Positions 23,781 to 36,410 of a stretch of 64,000 nt of DNA are shown in pieces. This stretch comes from Talpa occidentalis (lineage: Eukaryota > Chordata > Mammalia > Eulipotyphla > Talpidae): the NCBI RefSeq assembly GCF_014898055.3, contig NW_026555331.1, positions 100,896,684 to 100,960,683 on the forward strand, read 5' to 3'. Position 1 is the first letter of the stretch, and the number at the start of each line of letters is the position of its first letter. The position numbers were made by a program, and so were the translations under genes. The notes below the pieces were generated by a model. It did not search any database, was not told where the DNA came from, and saw only the letters and a program-made list of their open reading frames with translations.

Positions 23781-24048
23781 TCATTCATTATACTTTTAAC
23801 CCATTCTACAGACATTATTAATAAAGTTTGTTTAACCATTTACCTATTGAATATTACATAATGAGGAGAAGAAGCTAGGCCCCCAAAAGTACATACTCTA
23901 TGATTCCATTTATCTAGAAAAGATAAACCTCATGTATTGTGATAGAAAACAAATGAGCCGTTTGTTGTGGCCAGAGGGTTGACTGGAAGAGGACATAGAA
24001 AACTTTTAGAGTGCAAATGTTCTAAATCTTGATTGTGGTTATGGTTTT

Positions 24049-24322
24049 TTGTTTTTTTTTTTAAGATTTATTTATTTATGCATACAAGATCTGGGATAAG
24101 GCCATAGATGCGGGGGGTGAGAGGATTCACCAGAGACAGAGTGGGGAACAGAAGAGGCAGATTGACTGAAGTACACTGTTGAGGGGAGTAGTGGGCGAGT
24201 CAGGATAGGTGTGCTGTGCCATGTGGGTTGCTCCCTGGCCAGCCAGGGATCGAACTCGTGCTGCAGAGGCTGAGGATTGCCTCATAGTGCAGTGCTTAAC
24301 TCCTTGCGCCACCAGGGAGACC
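24049..24322 (-). mobile_element. tRNA-derived SINE, older subtype
   Basis: Reverse copy with a degenerate 14-bp duplication (24035-24048 and 24323-24336, two mismatches), consistent with greater age. Confidence 0.9.
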
Positions 24323-24699
24323 GTGGTTGTAGTTTTAAGCTTGTCAAAGCTCATTAAAATATATACATAAAACAGGTATGTTTTATTATTTGTAAACGAA
24401 ACCTCAGTAAAAGAAAAAAATTTTTTAGTACTATTAAGGCTTTCAAATGAGAAAATATGTATCTGCTTGGGTTGATCATGAAAGACGTCTTGAAGGGAAG
24501 AAGTAAGTGAAAAATCCTGGGAAACAGATTTAGATTTCAGCAAGCAGGAATGAAAAGCATAAAGTATTTTCAGGGAAATAAACAGATTTTAGTGGTAAGA
24601 TTTTAATAAAGTAATTGTAAGTCAACTTTAATTCAAGCATCAGAGTTGTGGGCATATTCATACTTTGGGTGTTTTTCCATTTTAAGCATTTAACTTAAC

Positions 24700-25297
24700 T
24701 TTTTTTTTTAAAGATTTATTTATTGGGCCTCCCCGGTGACGCAGCGGTTGAGCACTGCCCGCGGCCTCTGCGGCACCGGTTCGATCCCCAGCTGCTCCCC
24801 CGCCACCAGAGGAGGGTCCCACTTGGCGCGCAGACCTCTCCTGCCACCCGCTGCCCCCCTCAGCAGTGTACTTCGGTCCTTCTGCCTGCTCTGCTCCCCA
24901 CTCTAGCTTTGGTGAATTCTCTCACCCTCCCGCGCTTCTGACTGTACCCAGTGCATGTATAAACAAACAAACAAACAAATAAATACAACATGCTGCTATA
25001 AAATAAATAAATAAAAATTTATTTATTTATGCATATAAGAACTAGGGTACAAGCCAGAGGTGGGGCAGGGGGTGGTGAGAGGATTCACCAGAGGCAAAGC
25101 GGGGAACAGAACAGGCAGATTGACTGAAATACTCTGTCTGCTCAGGAGAGCAGTGGGCAAGTCAGGAGAGATCTGCTGTGTCATGTGGGTAGCTCCCTGG
25201 CCAGAGATCAAACTCGTGCTGCAGTGGCTGCGGATAGCTTCATAGTTAGGTAGCTTCATGGGTTGTGTCTTAACCCCTTGTGCCACCAGGGAGGCCC
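24700..25297 (-). mobile_element. Older SINE split by a younger one
   Basis: The T-rich tail at 24700-24723 continues at 25018 (tttatttatttatgcatata) and the head ends at 25297. The gap is filled by a forward SINE. Confidence 0.88.
24724..25017 (+). mobile_element. tRNA-derived SINE, young, nested, CATGCC-type tail
   Basis: Inserted in the A/T tail of the older reverse SINE, duplicating tttatttatt (24714-24723 and 25018-25027). Its tail, AAACAAACAAACAAATAAAT then ACATGCTGCTATAAAA, belongs to the tail variant seen again at 37501, 38495, 52438 and 59774. Confidence 0.9.
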
Positions 25298-25411
25298 TAA
25301 CTTTACATTTTTAAACAGATATCATAAAAGTTGAATTTAACTGGAAGGTATATAGAATAGGTATTGAGAATTACTCATAAGCATGTTATCATTTGCGTTC
25401 TTTTTTAATAG

Positions 25412-25496
25412 CTCTCTGATGTGAAGGTTGGAGTAAATCAAGCGGCACCTTCATTTGGATTTGGCAGTGGGCAGACAACAACATTTGGGTCACCAG
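25412..25496 (+). CDS. NUP42: NUP42 exon 6, first FG repeats
   Basis: Reads [20 protein letters not shown] then QTTTFGSP, the start of the FG region that binds transport receptors. Acceptor tttaatag, donor gtacgc at 25497. Confidence 0.95.
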
Positions 25497-25589
25497 GTAC
25501 GCAATAAAATAATTTAGAACTTCACTAATTTAGAAAAGTAGGATTTTGTAGGTTTCAAGTCATAAAACCTGAAAACATGTTAATTGCCA

Positions 25590-26133
25590 TTTTTTGTTTT
25601 TTATTGACATAACACCAGTTATATAGATTTATGTTATATAGGTTTCGTATGTACAGCATTGTAAATCAACAGCATATGCTACATTTAATTTGCCACCAAA
25701 AATATCATTTTCATCCTTAACCATACTCTTGACTCTTTACACTGTTTGTTCAGTCCTATCTGTCCCCAGACCTTCTGAGAGTCACTAGTTTGTTTTATAA
25801 TGTTTGGTTTTCTTTTATTTTGTTTGTTCGTTAGTTTTGTTTCTTTATCTTCCACATGATAGTAAATTTTTACAGTGTTTGTCTTTCTCCATTTGGAATA
25901 TTTCACTAACTAATACCCTCTAGTTCCATCCATGTTATAGCAAATGGCAGGACTCATCTTTTTCATATAGCTGATGAACATGGAAATGCACCTTGCTCTT
26001 GAAATTAGTGTTTTCATGTTCTTTGTGTAAGTACTTAGAAGACAGATAACTGGATCATAAGGAACTTCTATTTTTAAATTTTTGAGGACTCTCCATATCA
26101 TTTTCCATAATGACTGTGTTAAGTGCCATTTTA
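25590..26133 (-). mobile_element. Old LINE-1 ORF2/3'UTR fragment
   Basis: On the minus strand it encodes a decayed ORF2 C-terminal segment (VPYDPVICLLSTYTKN-like). It reads as L1 in reverse, for example ccatccatgttatagcaaat. Stops are frequent, so it is much older than the L1s at 4904 and 35248. Confidence 0.7.
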
Positions 26134-26435
26134 TTTTTTTTTAATGAATATTAAGGGTTTTTTTATTATTATTCATTTATTTATTTATACAAGCACTGGA
26201 TACAGTCAGAAGCACGGGAGGGTGAGAGAATTCACCAGAGCCAGAGCTGGGAGCAGAGCAGGCAGAAGGACCGAAGTACACTGCTGAGGGGAGCAGCAGG
26301 CGGCGGGAGAGGTCTGCGCGCCATGTGGGACCCTCGTCCAGTGGCCGGGGAGCAGCCGGGGATCGAACCGGCGCTGCAGAGGCCGCGGGCAGCTTCATAA
26401 CCCAGTGCTCAACCGCTGCGCCACCGGGGAGGCCC
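26134..26435 (-). mobile_element. tRNA-derived SINE, young subtype
   Basis: Near-consensus. Perfect 15-bp target-site duplication (26119-26133 and 26436-26450). Confidence 0.94.
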
Positions 26436-26965
26436 TTAAGTGCCATTTTAAATCACCTTTATAAATTCTACCGGCTTCCATTATGAAGCTTTGAAGAATT
26501 TGAGTCATAAAGCATTTGTGAAATAGGACTGGACATTTTTTTGGAAAGACTTTAGTTTTTCAGAAGTTTCATAGGTATACCTAGCTATTGTTGCAGCACA
26601 TTTGAAAACTTTGTCATTGTGCTATAACAGCATAGTATTGTCCTCAAATGAGAGGTCTGGTGAGACTGAGGATTAGGGAATGGGGGTGAGAGTGTGGGAG
26701 CCAAAAGTGAAAGTCCACTCCCTAATCCCTGAGTTTTCTCAAAGCTATCTTCTTGAGTGAAGATAAATCACGAAGGAAGTGCAATCAGTGTAGCAGAAAG
26801 ACAGGACAATGGGGTTTAGTGTATTCATTCTAACTTTTCTTTTTCAGTCTTCTTCCTCCTAATAAACTTCTCAACATCCACACATGGCAGAATAAGAAAA
26901 CGGGGAATAATATGACTGTATTTTCAACTATAATGGGTTCTTTTTTCTTTTTCTGGTGTTTATAG

Positions 26966-27540
26966 GTTTTCCAGTGAATAACAGAAGTGATAATGCTCAG
27001 AATTTTAGTTTTAAAACAAGCTCTGGATTTGGCAGTACCCCTTCTGGAAGCCCTTCTGTGTTTGGGAGTACACCAGCATTTGGAGCTGTACCCTCTACCA
27101 GTTCTGCCATCACTACTTCTGCTACAACTTTTGGATTTGGGAAAGCTGAAACCACATCTGCTGCTTCATTTTCATTTAAAAACCCTGCAGCTTCCAGTTT
27201 TGGATCAACTGGATTTTCAGGATTTCCACCTCCCATGGCGTCAGGTCCTGCTGGCGCTCCAGTGGCTCCAGTCTTTGGAAGCAGCAGTTCTACAGCTGGT
27301 TTTGGTAGTCCAAACTCACATTCTCACACTGCTTTTTCCAAGTCACCCAATGGCGCCTTTGGAAATAGTGGCATATCCACCTCGCTCCCAGGCTCACTTG
27401 GCAGTACCACAACAGATAATGTATTATTCACACCTAAGGATCAGCTGTCAGCAGAAGAACTAGAACAATTTCAATCCAAGAAATTTACACTAGGAAAAAT
27501 TCCATTAAAGCCACCACCTATGGAACTTCTAAACATTTAA
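26966..27540 (+). CDS. NUP42: NUP42 exon 7, FG region and GLE1-binding C-terminus
   Basis: The exon opens [20 protein letters not shown] and carries many FG dipeptides ([51 protein letters not shown]). These form the Ser/Thr/Gly-rich disordered domain that contacts transport receptors. The last 40 or so residues ([19 protein letters not shown] then [16 protein letters not shown]) form the conserved segment known to bind GLE1. The stop TAA is at 27538-27540. The acceptor is tttatag. Confidence 0.96.
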
Positions 27541-27830
27541 AATGGCAATTTAAATACCAAAAAGAACAGCTTTTAAATTTATTTTGAGTGATTCATATAA
27601 AACAGCAGATGTATACATGTATACATATACACACACATATGTGTATATATATATTTATAAAGAATATAAGCTTTCAGTAATCTTAGGGGTTTTGAAATTT
27701 AACTTTTTTCCCCTTGAGCTAATTTAAGTAAAACACTCAGCAAGAGATTTTTTTTTTTGCCATAATTATGAATGGAACTGAAAAAAACTCAATGTGCACT
27801 GAATAAATTGCATTTCTCATTCTACGTTAC
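27541..27830 (+). other. NUP42: NUP42 3'UTR (extent inferred)
   Basis: AT-rich. AATAAA signals lie at 27802-27807 and 27924-27929; the first is followed by a T-rich stretch. The end is approximate. Confidence 0.55.
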
Positions 27831-27929
27831 TTAACTGGCTTACCCTTTAAACATTTTTTTTAGAAGGAGATAATTTTTAGAACATTTAGGGGGGAAATGC
27901 TTAAATACTTAGCCCACTTACCAAATAAA

Positions 27930-29727
27930 TCTGAGTAGCATGATTTTCCTTCTTGTTAAAGACTCTCTTAAAGAAAGAAATAATAGTTTTTGATATAGAG
28001 GGTGACAATTTTTATTTTGGGGACCAAGGAAGCATTTTTATGAACTCATTTTGTTCCCCTGTTGATTTTGATAGTCTCATGGGTAACCACATGAGTTCTC
28101 TTTAACAATTTTAAGCTAATACTATCTTGGCCTAGTTTTCGTATAATTTATTTCTCATATTATCTTAACAAGTAGATGAATTTTAAGGATAGAAATTGTG
28201 ATTTCATATGAATAAATATTTATATAAATAAATATATAATGGGATCAGAATCAACTATTTCTAGAACTTCAGTTAGACTTCTCAGACATGTTTGGATGTC
28301 AGATTGAGGGAAAAAGATCTTGTGTATTTTATATATGGATGATCCAGGAAGCAAAGTCCTGTCATGGATTCAGGCATATGTGTTAGAGCCATGCTTCTTT
28401 CTCAGGCCTCAAAAATAACACAGCTAGTACTGCCAGATCATCTAGCTAACATAGTTCTGCTATTCAGCTGATTTTTTTTTAAGTGAAAGTAAAACCTTAC
28501 ATAAAAATAATCCAAATGATTTCAGTGTATTTGAAAAGGATTCAGTTCGAAGTATTATATGTCTTTGAATTACAAAGTTCTGGAATCCCAGCATTTGGGA
28601 ATGTGTACTCAAGGAGTATGCATTTGAAAACATTTGGGGTTTAGAGATGTTCAATAGACCATAAATTTTTGCTTTCTTAAGCTCTAAAAGACTTTCCAAT
28701 GTTGATTCAACTTATGACTGACTCCTAGATGTTCCTACCTGTATGGAAATAACCCTGGTTACTTGTAGATTTGTTGCAGGCTTACCAGATGGTGGCACAT
28801 GTTCTTGCTGTCTATAGGGTAACTGATAAACACCTAGATATAATGGGATACATCAGTATAACTATAGCATAACCACCAAAAGTACAGGTACAGAATGATA
28901 TGAATGATATATCATTTAAAGTACAAAATGTAAAACACTGTATCATATAGAAACATAGTAAAAGAATAACAGCATGAGAATAATAAGCATTCAGTCTCCC
29001 CTTTATCAAAAAGAAAAAGTCAGGCAAAGCATTACTGGAATTACCTATTAATTCAGAAGCTACTCAACTCAGGAACATTTACGTAATTCAGTAGAGAAAA
29101 CATCACTGTGTAAGAAAAAGCTTGCTTCATTAAAAGTTCCCTGATGATATGGACTCACCAAATGCAAATGCAAGATTAGGAATTCAGTCCTACAAGACCC
29201 CCTTAAGTAGGTTTGGAAGCAGGCTCTGAAGGATCTGGGAAGTCCCAAAAAAAGTATCAAAAATAATATGTACACAGGACCTGCGAAGAATACATACAAA
29301 TGCTACAAAGTAGTTAACAGTCCTGAGGGGCCATCAGCCTGTGGTAACTTCCAGAGAAAATGAATTTTTTTTTAAAGTTTTGAAAGGGAAGTGAAATCAG
29401 TGGGAAGGAGAAATACCCAAAATAGCCAGAAGAAAATCTAGAGATAAACCTAGCCTGGGAAGATTACATTAACTTTATAAAAGAGTCTGAGAAACCTTAT
29501 CTCTTCAAGGAATCTTTACTAAATGGGTAAACTTGGGCAGGTTAACTTTTCTAATCTTACCTGAAGAATAGGTAATATCCACCACCCACTGATTATGTGA
29601 ATCAATAATGTAATGTATTTAGCAGAGAAATTATACTCAGTAATTCCATTATTGAGCAAAACTGCTTATTCAATATAAAGAGTTCAGATAAAAATACATA
29701 AAATAAAAATTGTATTCCACTTCCCCA
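27930..29727. other. Intergenic, AT-rich
   Basis: No gene, RNA or clear repeat. ORFs here are short and show no family resemblance. Confidence 0.55.
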
Positions 29728-30060
29728 GAAACATTGTATTTAACATTCTTGTATATGGTTCACGTGTTTTTATTCTTTTTATACATTCTAATAGTTTTCA
29801 GTGGTAATCATGATTTTGCACCTTGTCACTTAACAGAGTCTCTTGAACCTTCAATGTCAGCACATAGATTAACTGTTTTTTAAAGGTCATATGGTAGCCA
29901 TTGTTTATTAATTCATTTAACCATGTCCCTGGTTGTGGGCCAACAACCCTTCAGCAAGACATCCTGGAGCATACATGTATATTGTAGAATGTCTTACTGA
30001 AGACCTTTGCGTATATATACATATATATGTAAATATATCTTTACACCATTGTTGAATTTT
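29728..30060 (-). repeat. Old LINE-like fragment
   Basis: Phrases such as ggtcatatggtagccattgt and ttaattcatttaaccatgtc recall an ancient L1 3' region in reverse. Family not resolved. Confidence 0.35.
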
Positions 30061-30349
30061 TGTAAGAAGTAAGAAACACTGAGTTGAAGTAAGAAGTGTT
30101 TTGATTTTACTAAATTGCTCTTTGAAATGTCAGTTTATGCCCTCTTGTAAAAACAGGAGACACCATTTATGTGTCAAAGGAGAGTAGATAATGATTTGGT
30201 TGTAATTGAATATATACAGTGGATAATGATTTTGTTGTAGGCAACATGAGGACAGGGGGCTTGATCAGCAATGGTCATTAAGCTCCTACCAGGGAGTCCC
30301 CTGGAGTAGAACCACATGGAAGTTTTGGATCTTGTGCATTTTCCTCCCC

Positions 30350-30830
30350 TCAAAATAGCTGGAGAAAAAGGATTCCCAACTGCTCCAATATGTTACTACT
30401 CTGCAGACCAGAAATTATGTTTACCAGTATTGAATGTCCAAATCCACCATTGACCATAAGGATGGATCTCATCAAAGCAGAAAGAAAACAAAAAACATTG
30501 GCAGAAAGTCGAACCTTAGGCAGCTCACTAATGAGGATGGAGTGGAGAAAGATGGAGCTAAGAAACAGCTCCAGCTTTCTAACTGACCAAGCAGTTTCTA
30601 ACATACCAAACCTGAATCTGTCATCTTGAAGATATGGAACTGCAACACCTCTGCATCCCCCTCCTCTCAGCTCCGGCATAGCCAACCTAAGCCCTGGGAG
30701 GCCATCTCCTGTGACCAGCACATCTGCGGAGCCCAGAGTGCCCTGCACTTGTTCCCACCTGCCGCAGACAGGACAGCAGATGAAGTTCTCTGCCATTAAC
30801 GAAGACCCAGAGTCTAAATGAATATGCAGT
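30350..30830. other. Unassigned GC-richer segment, open on both strands
   Basis: The + frame from 30390 is open to a TGA at 30627-30629 and then stays open in the same frame to 30818-30820, giving a Pro/Ser-rich stretch. The minus strand is open for 148 codons (30350-30796). I recognise neither product and see no start context, poly-A tail or target duplication. It could be a decayed retrocopy or chance. Confidence 0.3.
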
Positions 30831-31790
30831 GGGGGAAGCTGGGGAGAGTGCCATCAAAGCAGCTCTGCCTTTCACTCCTGCAGCCCAAGCTTTTATTAAA
30901 GATATGAACAAAGGAACAAGAAAATAGCACATAATTGTGTTTTTGCTTGTACAGATTAATAAGTTACTGCTGAAAACAAGTTTTCCTGGTTGGTAGGAAA
31001 AATGCGCACAAGCCAGCACGTCATCGGAGAACAGGAGTCAATTCTGGGAAGAAGTTCTGTTTGCAGAACTTCCGTCCTGGAACCTGGAATGCAGAGTAAA
31101 CAGGTATTCTCCAAAAACTCCAGCTCCCTTTAGGGCAGCAGGCTCCCAACACCCACATAGCTATTCCATACCCTCTTTTCAGTCTTCTAATTGTCCTTCT
31201 GAAGGAATGACCTCTACTCACTTCGCAGAGAAATTAGAAGCCATTGGAAGACACTGGTCTTTTTCTTTTGCACTCCAGCGCCAGCCCTCCACACACACTA
31301 TGTGACACCACCCATTATCCCTCTCCCCCTGCATCACCTGGTCTCCCTCTTCACCAAATCGCTCACAAAGATCACATGTGCTGTAGCATCTCCCTGCTAA
31401 GGGGAAAACAAGTGCAGGCTCTTGACCTAGTCTTCCCAAAACACTACTCTACCCTACCTGTTCCCTCTGAAACAGCCATGCTTCTCTAAATGTTTCATTT
31501 GATCGCTCTTTTCTCCCACCTAGTCTTGCCCCTCTCCTCAATCCATTTCAATTTGTCTTCTGGTCCCCATTCCACTGAAAGAGCCCTTACTCAAGCCCTT
31601 ACTCAAGTCTCAAGGGAGGCCAATCAGGCCTCCCTTCAGGATCCCTTTTCATACTGGCAACCTTCCTTCAACAGCTCCAAAGCCAACATCTTATTAGAAA
31701 CAGTGAAGAAAAAAGTCTCCCCCGCATTCTTGATCAGTGATAGAAAACAGATTTTTCTGTTCTAACCAAATGCTGATACAAATTTCTGCC
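30831..31790. other. Intergenic sequence
   Basis: Moderately pyrimidine-rich (31240-31700). No gene is recognised. Confidence 0.5.
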
Positions 31791-31794
31791 TCAT

Positions 31795-31960
31795 TCTTTT
31801 TAACAGTTGCATTGTATTCCATTGCATGACTATATCATAATTTATTTAACTTCTCCTTTGCTGATGGCATTTGGGTGTTTTGTTTTTAGCAATTGAATAA
31901 CAATTCCACAATGCACTTTTTGGGATCTTGTCCACACACATACACTCACACAAACACAGT
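31795..31960 (-). repeat. Old L1 fragment, reverse
   Basis: Contains ttgcattgtattccattgca and gatggcatttgggtgtt, typical of old L1 sequence in reverse. Confidence 0.5.
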
Positions 31961-33184
31961 TCTTTCCTCAACATCAGCAAACACATAACTGCTGAATTGT
32001 GCTTTTCATGATTTTAAGGAACTTACCAACACGTCACATTGTGTATTCCTGTGACCACTGTGAAGAAAAGGAGAGGGGAAAGGCTATGGTGTCTAGATTT
32101 TTTCTTCATTGTCTTCAGGTCACCAAATAGAGCCCAACTGTTAGTAAGATAGGCTCTTTGAAGCTCCCGCTAAAATTAAAAAATCTTCAATTTTCTATGC
32201 AAGTCCCAATTGCCTGGTAGTCTCTGTTTCCAAAGCATATGTATTGGTAGACCATGGAAATTTCCAACTCTCTTTTTGTGATTGTCTGAGGTTTGCAATG
32301 ACCCAAAACAGAGGTAAAGATGCTAACACAAGCCTCCAACCCCCATCCCCCTAAGAGGGACCATGGTTCCCAGACTGACCACCTGACTTCTCAGCCCTTG
32401 CTTTGACTTTGTAGTGAATGGCCTTAACCTGTCCCATAATACCCATATTGTGCCTGCCATTGCCTGCAGCTAGGAATCTGCACTTCTGGCTAATGTAACA
32501 CAATATCTCTCAGAAGTATATTGTGCCCTTTCTGCTTCTGATGCCTCATTTTAATAACTTTACAAACTTTTCTGGGCTAATCTCAGTTTTAAAGCCCTAG
32601 AACTGAGATCTAACACAGTATAGGTCACCCCTTCATACCTGACTATACTTCCCTATCCTGTTATGTGCTAATAATTAATCTTTCTCTTCCTTGACCTTAC
32701 AGAAAATTTATTTTTCGAATATTTTTTTCTCTTTTGTCTTCATATACTCAGAGGTACCTTTGCTCCTGTTCTCCCTCCCCCTACTGATGGAGGATAAGGA
32801 CAGAAAAGTTGGAAAGGAGGTGCCACAAGACCAGAAACCTGGCTCACACAATGCCAGGAGCTGGAGATGGGGCTAGAGGTGATTAACATAATCATTAAAC
32901 CAGCTTTAGGGACTAAAAATCCTTAGACGCCTAGGCACAGACCCAAGCAAAGAGTCAGACTGCTGTTAGTGTCATAGGGCGCAGACCAGAGGTAAATTAT
33001 GATATGGAGATTGAGGGCCATTGTAGAGTCTCTGGTCCCTTTCAATTCTACATAGTTATCTAAAATTAACAGCAAACAGGCCGCTCCACAAAAGAATGAG
33101 CCACTCCAGAAGAGAAGAAGACAATAGCAGTGCAATCTCTGCACTGGCAAGGGGTGGCAGAAAACAACAGGTAGAAACCCTATT
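31961..33184. other. Intergenic sequence
   Basis: Nothing recognised. Confidence 0.5.
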
Positions 33185-33444
33185 TTATTTTTTAAGATTT
33201 ATTTTGTTTATTTATGCATACAAGAAATGGGGTACAGGCCAGAGGTGCAGGGGTGAGAGGATTCACCAGAGAGAGTGGGAAGCAGAACAGATGGATTGAC
33301 TGAAATACACTGCTGAGGGGAGCAGCAAGTTAGACAGGAGAACTCTGCTGCACCATGTGGGTTAGCTCTCTGGATGGGGATCAAACTCCTGCTGCAGGTA
33401 GCTTCATAATGCTGAAACTTAACCCTTTGTACCACCAGGGAGGT
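33185..33444 (-). mobile_element. tRNA-derived SINE, older subtype
   Basis: Reverse copy with several small deletions, ending accaccagggaggtgc. Confidence 0.88.
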
Positions 33445-34821
33445 GCAAAGAAAAAAAAGCAAAGAATGAAAATGATCTTTTTTTAGCCCCCTTTGAAGGG
33501 ACCCCTGCCCCTCTCCATCCATATTCTCAACCCCATGGGAATTCCCAGTGAAACTCATCATCCTCTTTAGAATGTAGTTCCCCTCACACCACAAAGTTTG
33601 CAGGTATTTCATAAAGAAAGCTGTTACTGGCATTTGACAAACTGAAGGAAAAGGTACTTTTTACAAAGTATTAAAAGAACCTATTATAGCTGCCACCATT
33701 GTTGATAAAGGATTTTTTTTTACATTTTTTTGCAAGGGGTGTTTATAAAGGATTATTGAAAACACTGCATTAGTAAATATTTCTTTTAAAGGCTCAATTT
33801 TACCAGAAGAAACCTAGAAACAGAAACAAAATTGGTGTAACAGTTATAGTTCCCACCTGATTATTTTTGTTTCCAAAGCCTAATTCTTTTTACACCTACA
33901 TACATCAATTATTCTGATCCAATGAAAGTAGTGCTTTGTCTTAGCATAGCTCCATTTCCTATTTACTCGCAAGATTTAGAAGAGCTCAAAAGTCAAGTTA
34001 TTAACTTGAAATAAAATCTCTTGAAGTAAAATAATTAATGCTTGAAGCTGAAGAAAAACCAACTGACCTATGTCCATTGCCTAGTTAAGAAAGTGGAATC
34101 AACATTCAACTGTTTGCTGATTTTGATTTAAAGGACTGATTTAAAGGGTTCTCTAATCCCCAAACCCCATTATAATCAATACCCTATGAGACCCAGGATA
34201 GTTTCTTCTTTGGTGTGTCCCAGAGTGTGGCACATCTACCACTGGAAGTGTGTGAGATGACTTTAGGAGGTATGGAACATTTTTTTTTTTTGCAACAGTT
34301 TTCCCTTACAGGTGTGTATCTTCCCCTCTCCCATTTTTTAAGTGTTCAAATTACACCACTTTGCTCTTACAAAACATGTCCATTAGTGCCTCTTTTTAAT
34401 AGCTGAAAGAGATTCGAAGAGGATCTTCATTTTTATAACAGAGCAAAAATTACACTCAACATTTGTTTTGCAGCAGAAATTCTGGAGGTGGTGCACAAGC
34501 ATGGTCTCATCAAGGTCCTTCCCTGGGAACTACATATTACAGGGCAAGTATCATATTCCTGCTTTTGTGCTGTACTGTGTTATATTTGTTATATCTTGTG
34601 TTATATTTGTGTGATTTGGTGTGATTTGATAGGTTATATTTTGGGTCTGGAACTGCTGAAAGATTTTCCTTACAAATCAGTAATTACTTATTTCATGCCA
34701 TGTCAGCTTATGAAAGGTTCATGGAAAATATCCACTTTCAGATAGCAGGGGGAACCTGAATTTATTTTATAGTAGATTACTTTTCCATAAATAGATTACA
34801 ATAGATTATTTCTTCTCAATT
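33445..34821. other. Intergenic sequence
   Basis: AT-rich and unrecognised. A low-complexity TTATATTTGT-rich patch lies at 34575-34640. Confidence 0.5.
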
Positions 34822-34837
34822 AAAAAATAGGTAGCAT

Positions 34838-35150
34838 GGGCCTCCCCGGTGGCGCAGCGGTTGAGCGCTGGGTTGCGAAGCTGCTCGCGGCCTCTGCGAC
34901 GCCGGTTCGATCCCCGGCTGCTCCCCGGCCACAGGAGGAGGGTCCCACATGGCGCGCAGACCTCTCCTGCCGCCCGCTGCTCCCCTCAGCAGTGTACTTC
35001 GGTCCTTCTGCCTGCTCTGCTCCCCGTTCTGGCTCTGGTGAATTCTCTCACCCTCCCACGCTTCTGACTGTACCCAGTGCTTGTATAGATAAATAAATAA
35101 ATCTAAAAAAAAAAAAAAAAAAGTTTGAAAAAAAAAAAAAGAAATAAAAA
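34838..35150 (+). mobile_element. tRNA-derived SINE, young subtype
   Basis: Near-consensus head and B-box (GGTTCGATCCCC). The A-rich tail is long and interrupted. Perfect 16-bp target-site duplication (34822-34837 and 35151-35166). Confidence 0.94.
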
Positions 35151-35163
35151 AAAAAATAGGTAG

Positions 35164-35208
35164 CATATCAAACTCCTAATTTCATGGGCATATCAAACTC
35201 CTAATTTC
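35164..35208. repeat. Short tandem duplication
   Basis: catatcaaactcctaatttc occurs twice (35164-35183 and 35189-35208), five bases apart, just after the SINE's 3' target duplicate. Confidence 0.85.
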
Positions 35209-35247
35209 TTATAGCTTAGGATGAGATTAAAATACAACTTGTGGATT

Positions 35248-36410
35248 TTTTGCAAAGAGCTGATGAGACTTAACAACAACAAAGAAAATAATCCAGTCAA
35301 AAAATGGGCAGAAGAGCTAAAAAGAAACTTCTCTGAAGAGGAAATGCGAATGGCCAACAGGCATATGAAAAAATGTCCAACATCACTTGTCATCAGGGAA
35401 ATACAAATCAAAACTACCATGAGAGGGCCTCCCCGGTGGCGCAGCGGTTGAGTGCTGGGTTGTGAGGCTGCCCGCAGCCTCTGCAGCTCCAGTTCGATCC
35501 CCGGCTGCTCCCCGGACACCGGAAGAGGGTCCCACATGGCGCGCGGACCTCTCCTGCCGCCCGCTGCTCCCCTCGGCAGTGTACTTCGGTCCTTCTGCCT
35601 GCTCTGCTCCCCGCTCTGGCTCTGGTGAGTTCTCTCACCCTCCCGCGCTTCTGACTGTACCCAGTGCTTGCATAAATAAATAAATAAATAAATAAATCTT
35701 TAAAAAAAAAAAAAAAAAACTACCATGAGATACCATCTTACACCAGTGAGAATGGCACATATTAAAAAAACTAGCAACAACAAATGTTGGCGAGGGTGTG
35801 GAGAAAAAGGAACTCTCCTGCACTGTTGGTGGGAGTGCAAACTGGTCCAACCACTATGGAGAGCTGTGTGGAGATTTCTGGGCCTACTAAACATAGAGCT
35901 TCCATATGATCCAGCAATTCCACTCCTAGGTATTTACCCAAAGGACACAGAAACATCAATTCCAAAGAACACCTGCACCCCTATGTTTATAGCAGCACTA
36001 TTTACAATAGCTAAGCTTTGGAAACAGCCCAAATGCCCAAAAATAGATGATTGGATCAAGAAGATGTGGTACATATATACCATGGAATATTACTCAGCAT
36101 TCAAAAAAGATAAACACATGCAATTTGCAGCAACATGGATGGCGCTGGAAGGGATCATGCTCAGCGAAATAAGCCAAAAAGAAAAAGAAAAATACCGGAT
36201 GGTCTCACTCATAGCAGGAATCTAGAATACTTAAATAAGGGACCAGGAAAATGAATAACTATAAGAAAGTGAAAATCAAAATCAACAAAAAACTATGAAC
36301 CAGAGACACTTTTTGGGGGCGGGGGTGGGAGGGGAGGGATTGGGGTCAGAATGGGGGGGCTGCAATTGTATGGGGAATATAAAAATAAAATTTATTATTT
36401 AAAAAAAAAA
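35248..36410 (+). mobile_element. LINE-1, young, 5'-truncated, split by a SINE
   Basis: Codes for the ORF2 C-terminus: ANRHMKKC, then (after the SINE) [16 protein letters not shown], then [12 protein letters not shown] and MEYYSAF, with a stop at 36223-36225. Apart from the SINE the frame shows no break, so this copy is younger than the L1 at 4904. The 3'UTR has a G-rich tract (36316-36358), AATAAAA and an A tail. A perfect 20-bp target-site duplication (35228-35247 and 36411-36430) bounds it. Confidence 0.96.
35425..35715 (+). mobile_element. tRNA-derived SINE, young, nested in L1
   Basis: Inserted in ORF2 of the young L1, with a perfect 15-bp duplication of L1 sequence (35410-35424 and 35716-35730). 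It therefore post-dates that L1. Confidence 0.96.

Larger units (their letters stand above)
22285..25411 (+). other. NUP42: NUP42 intron 5
   Basis: Contains five SINE insertions, one nested in another. The stretch 22689-23480 shows nothing I recognise. Confidence 0.7.
25497..26965 (+). other. NUP42: NUP42 intron 6
   Basis: Holds an old reverse L1 (about 25590-26133) and a young SINE. 26451-26965 has no recognised feature. Confidence 0.7.

Noticed and set aside
23416..23839. ORFs of 70-140 codons reading [21 protein letters not shown] or [24 protein letters not shown] peptides at many sites
   Set aside because: They recur on both strands at every SINE copy and are chance translations of the SINE body, not a gene family.
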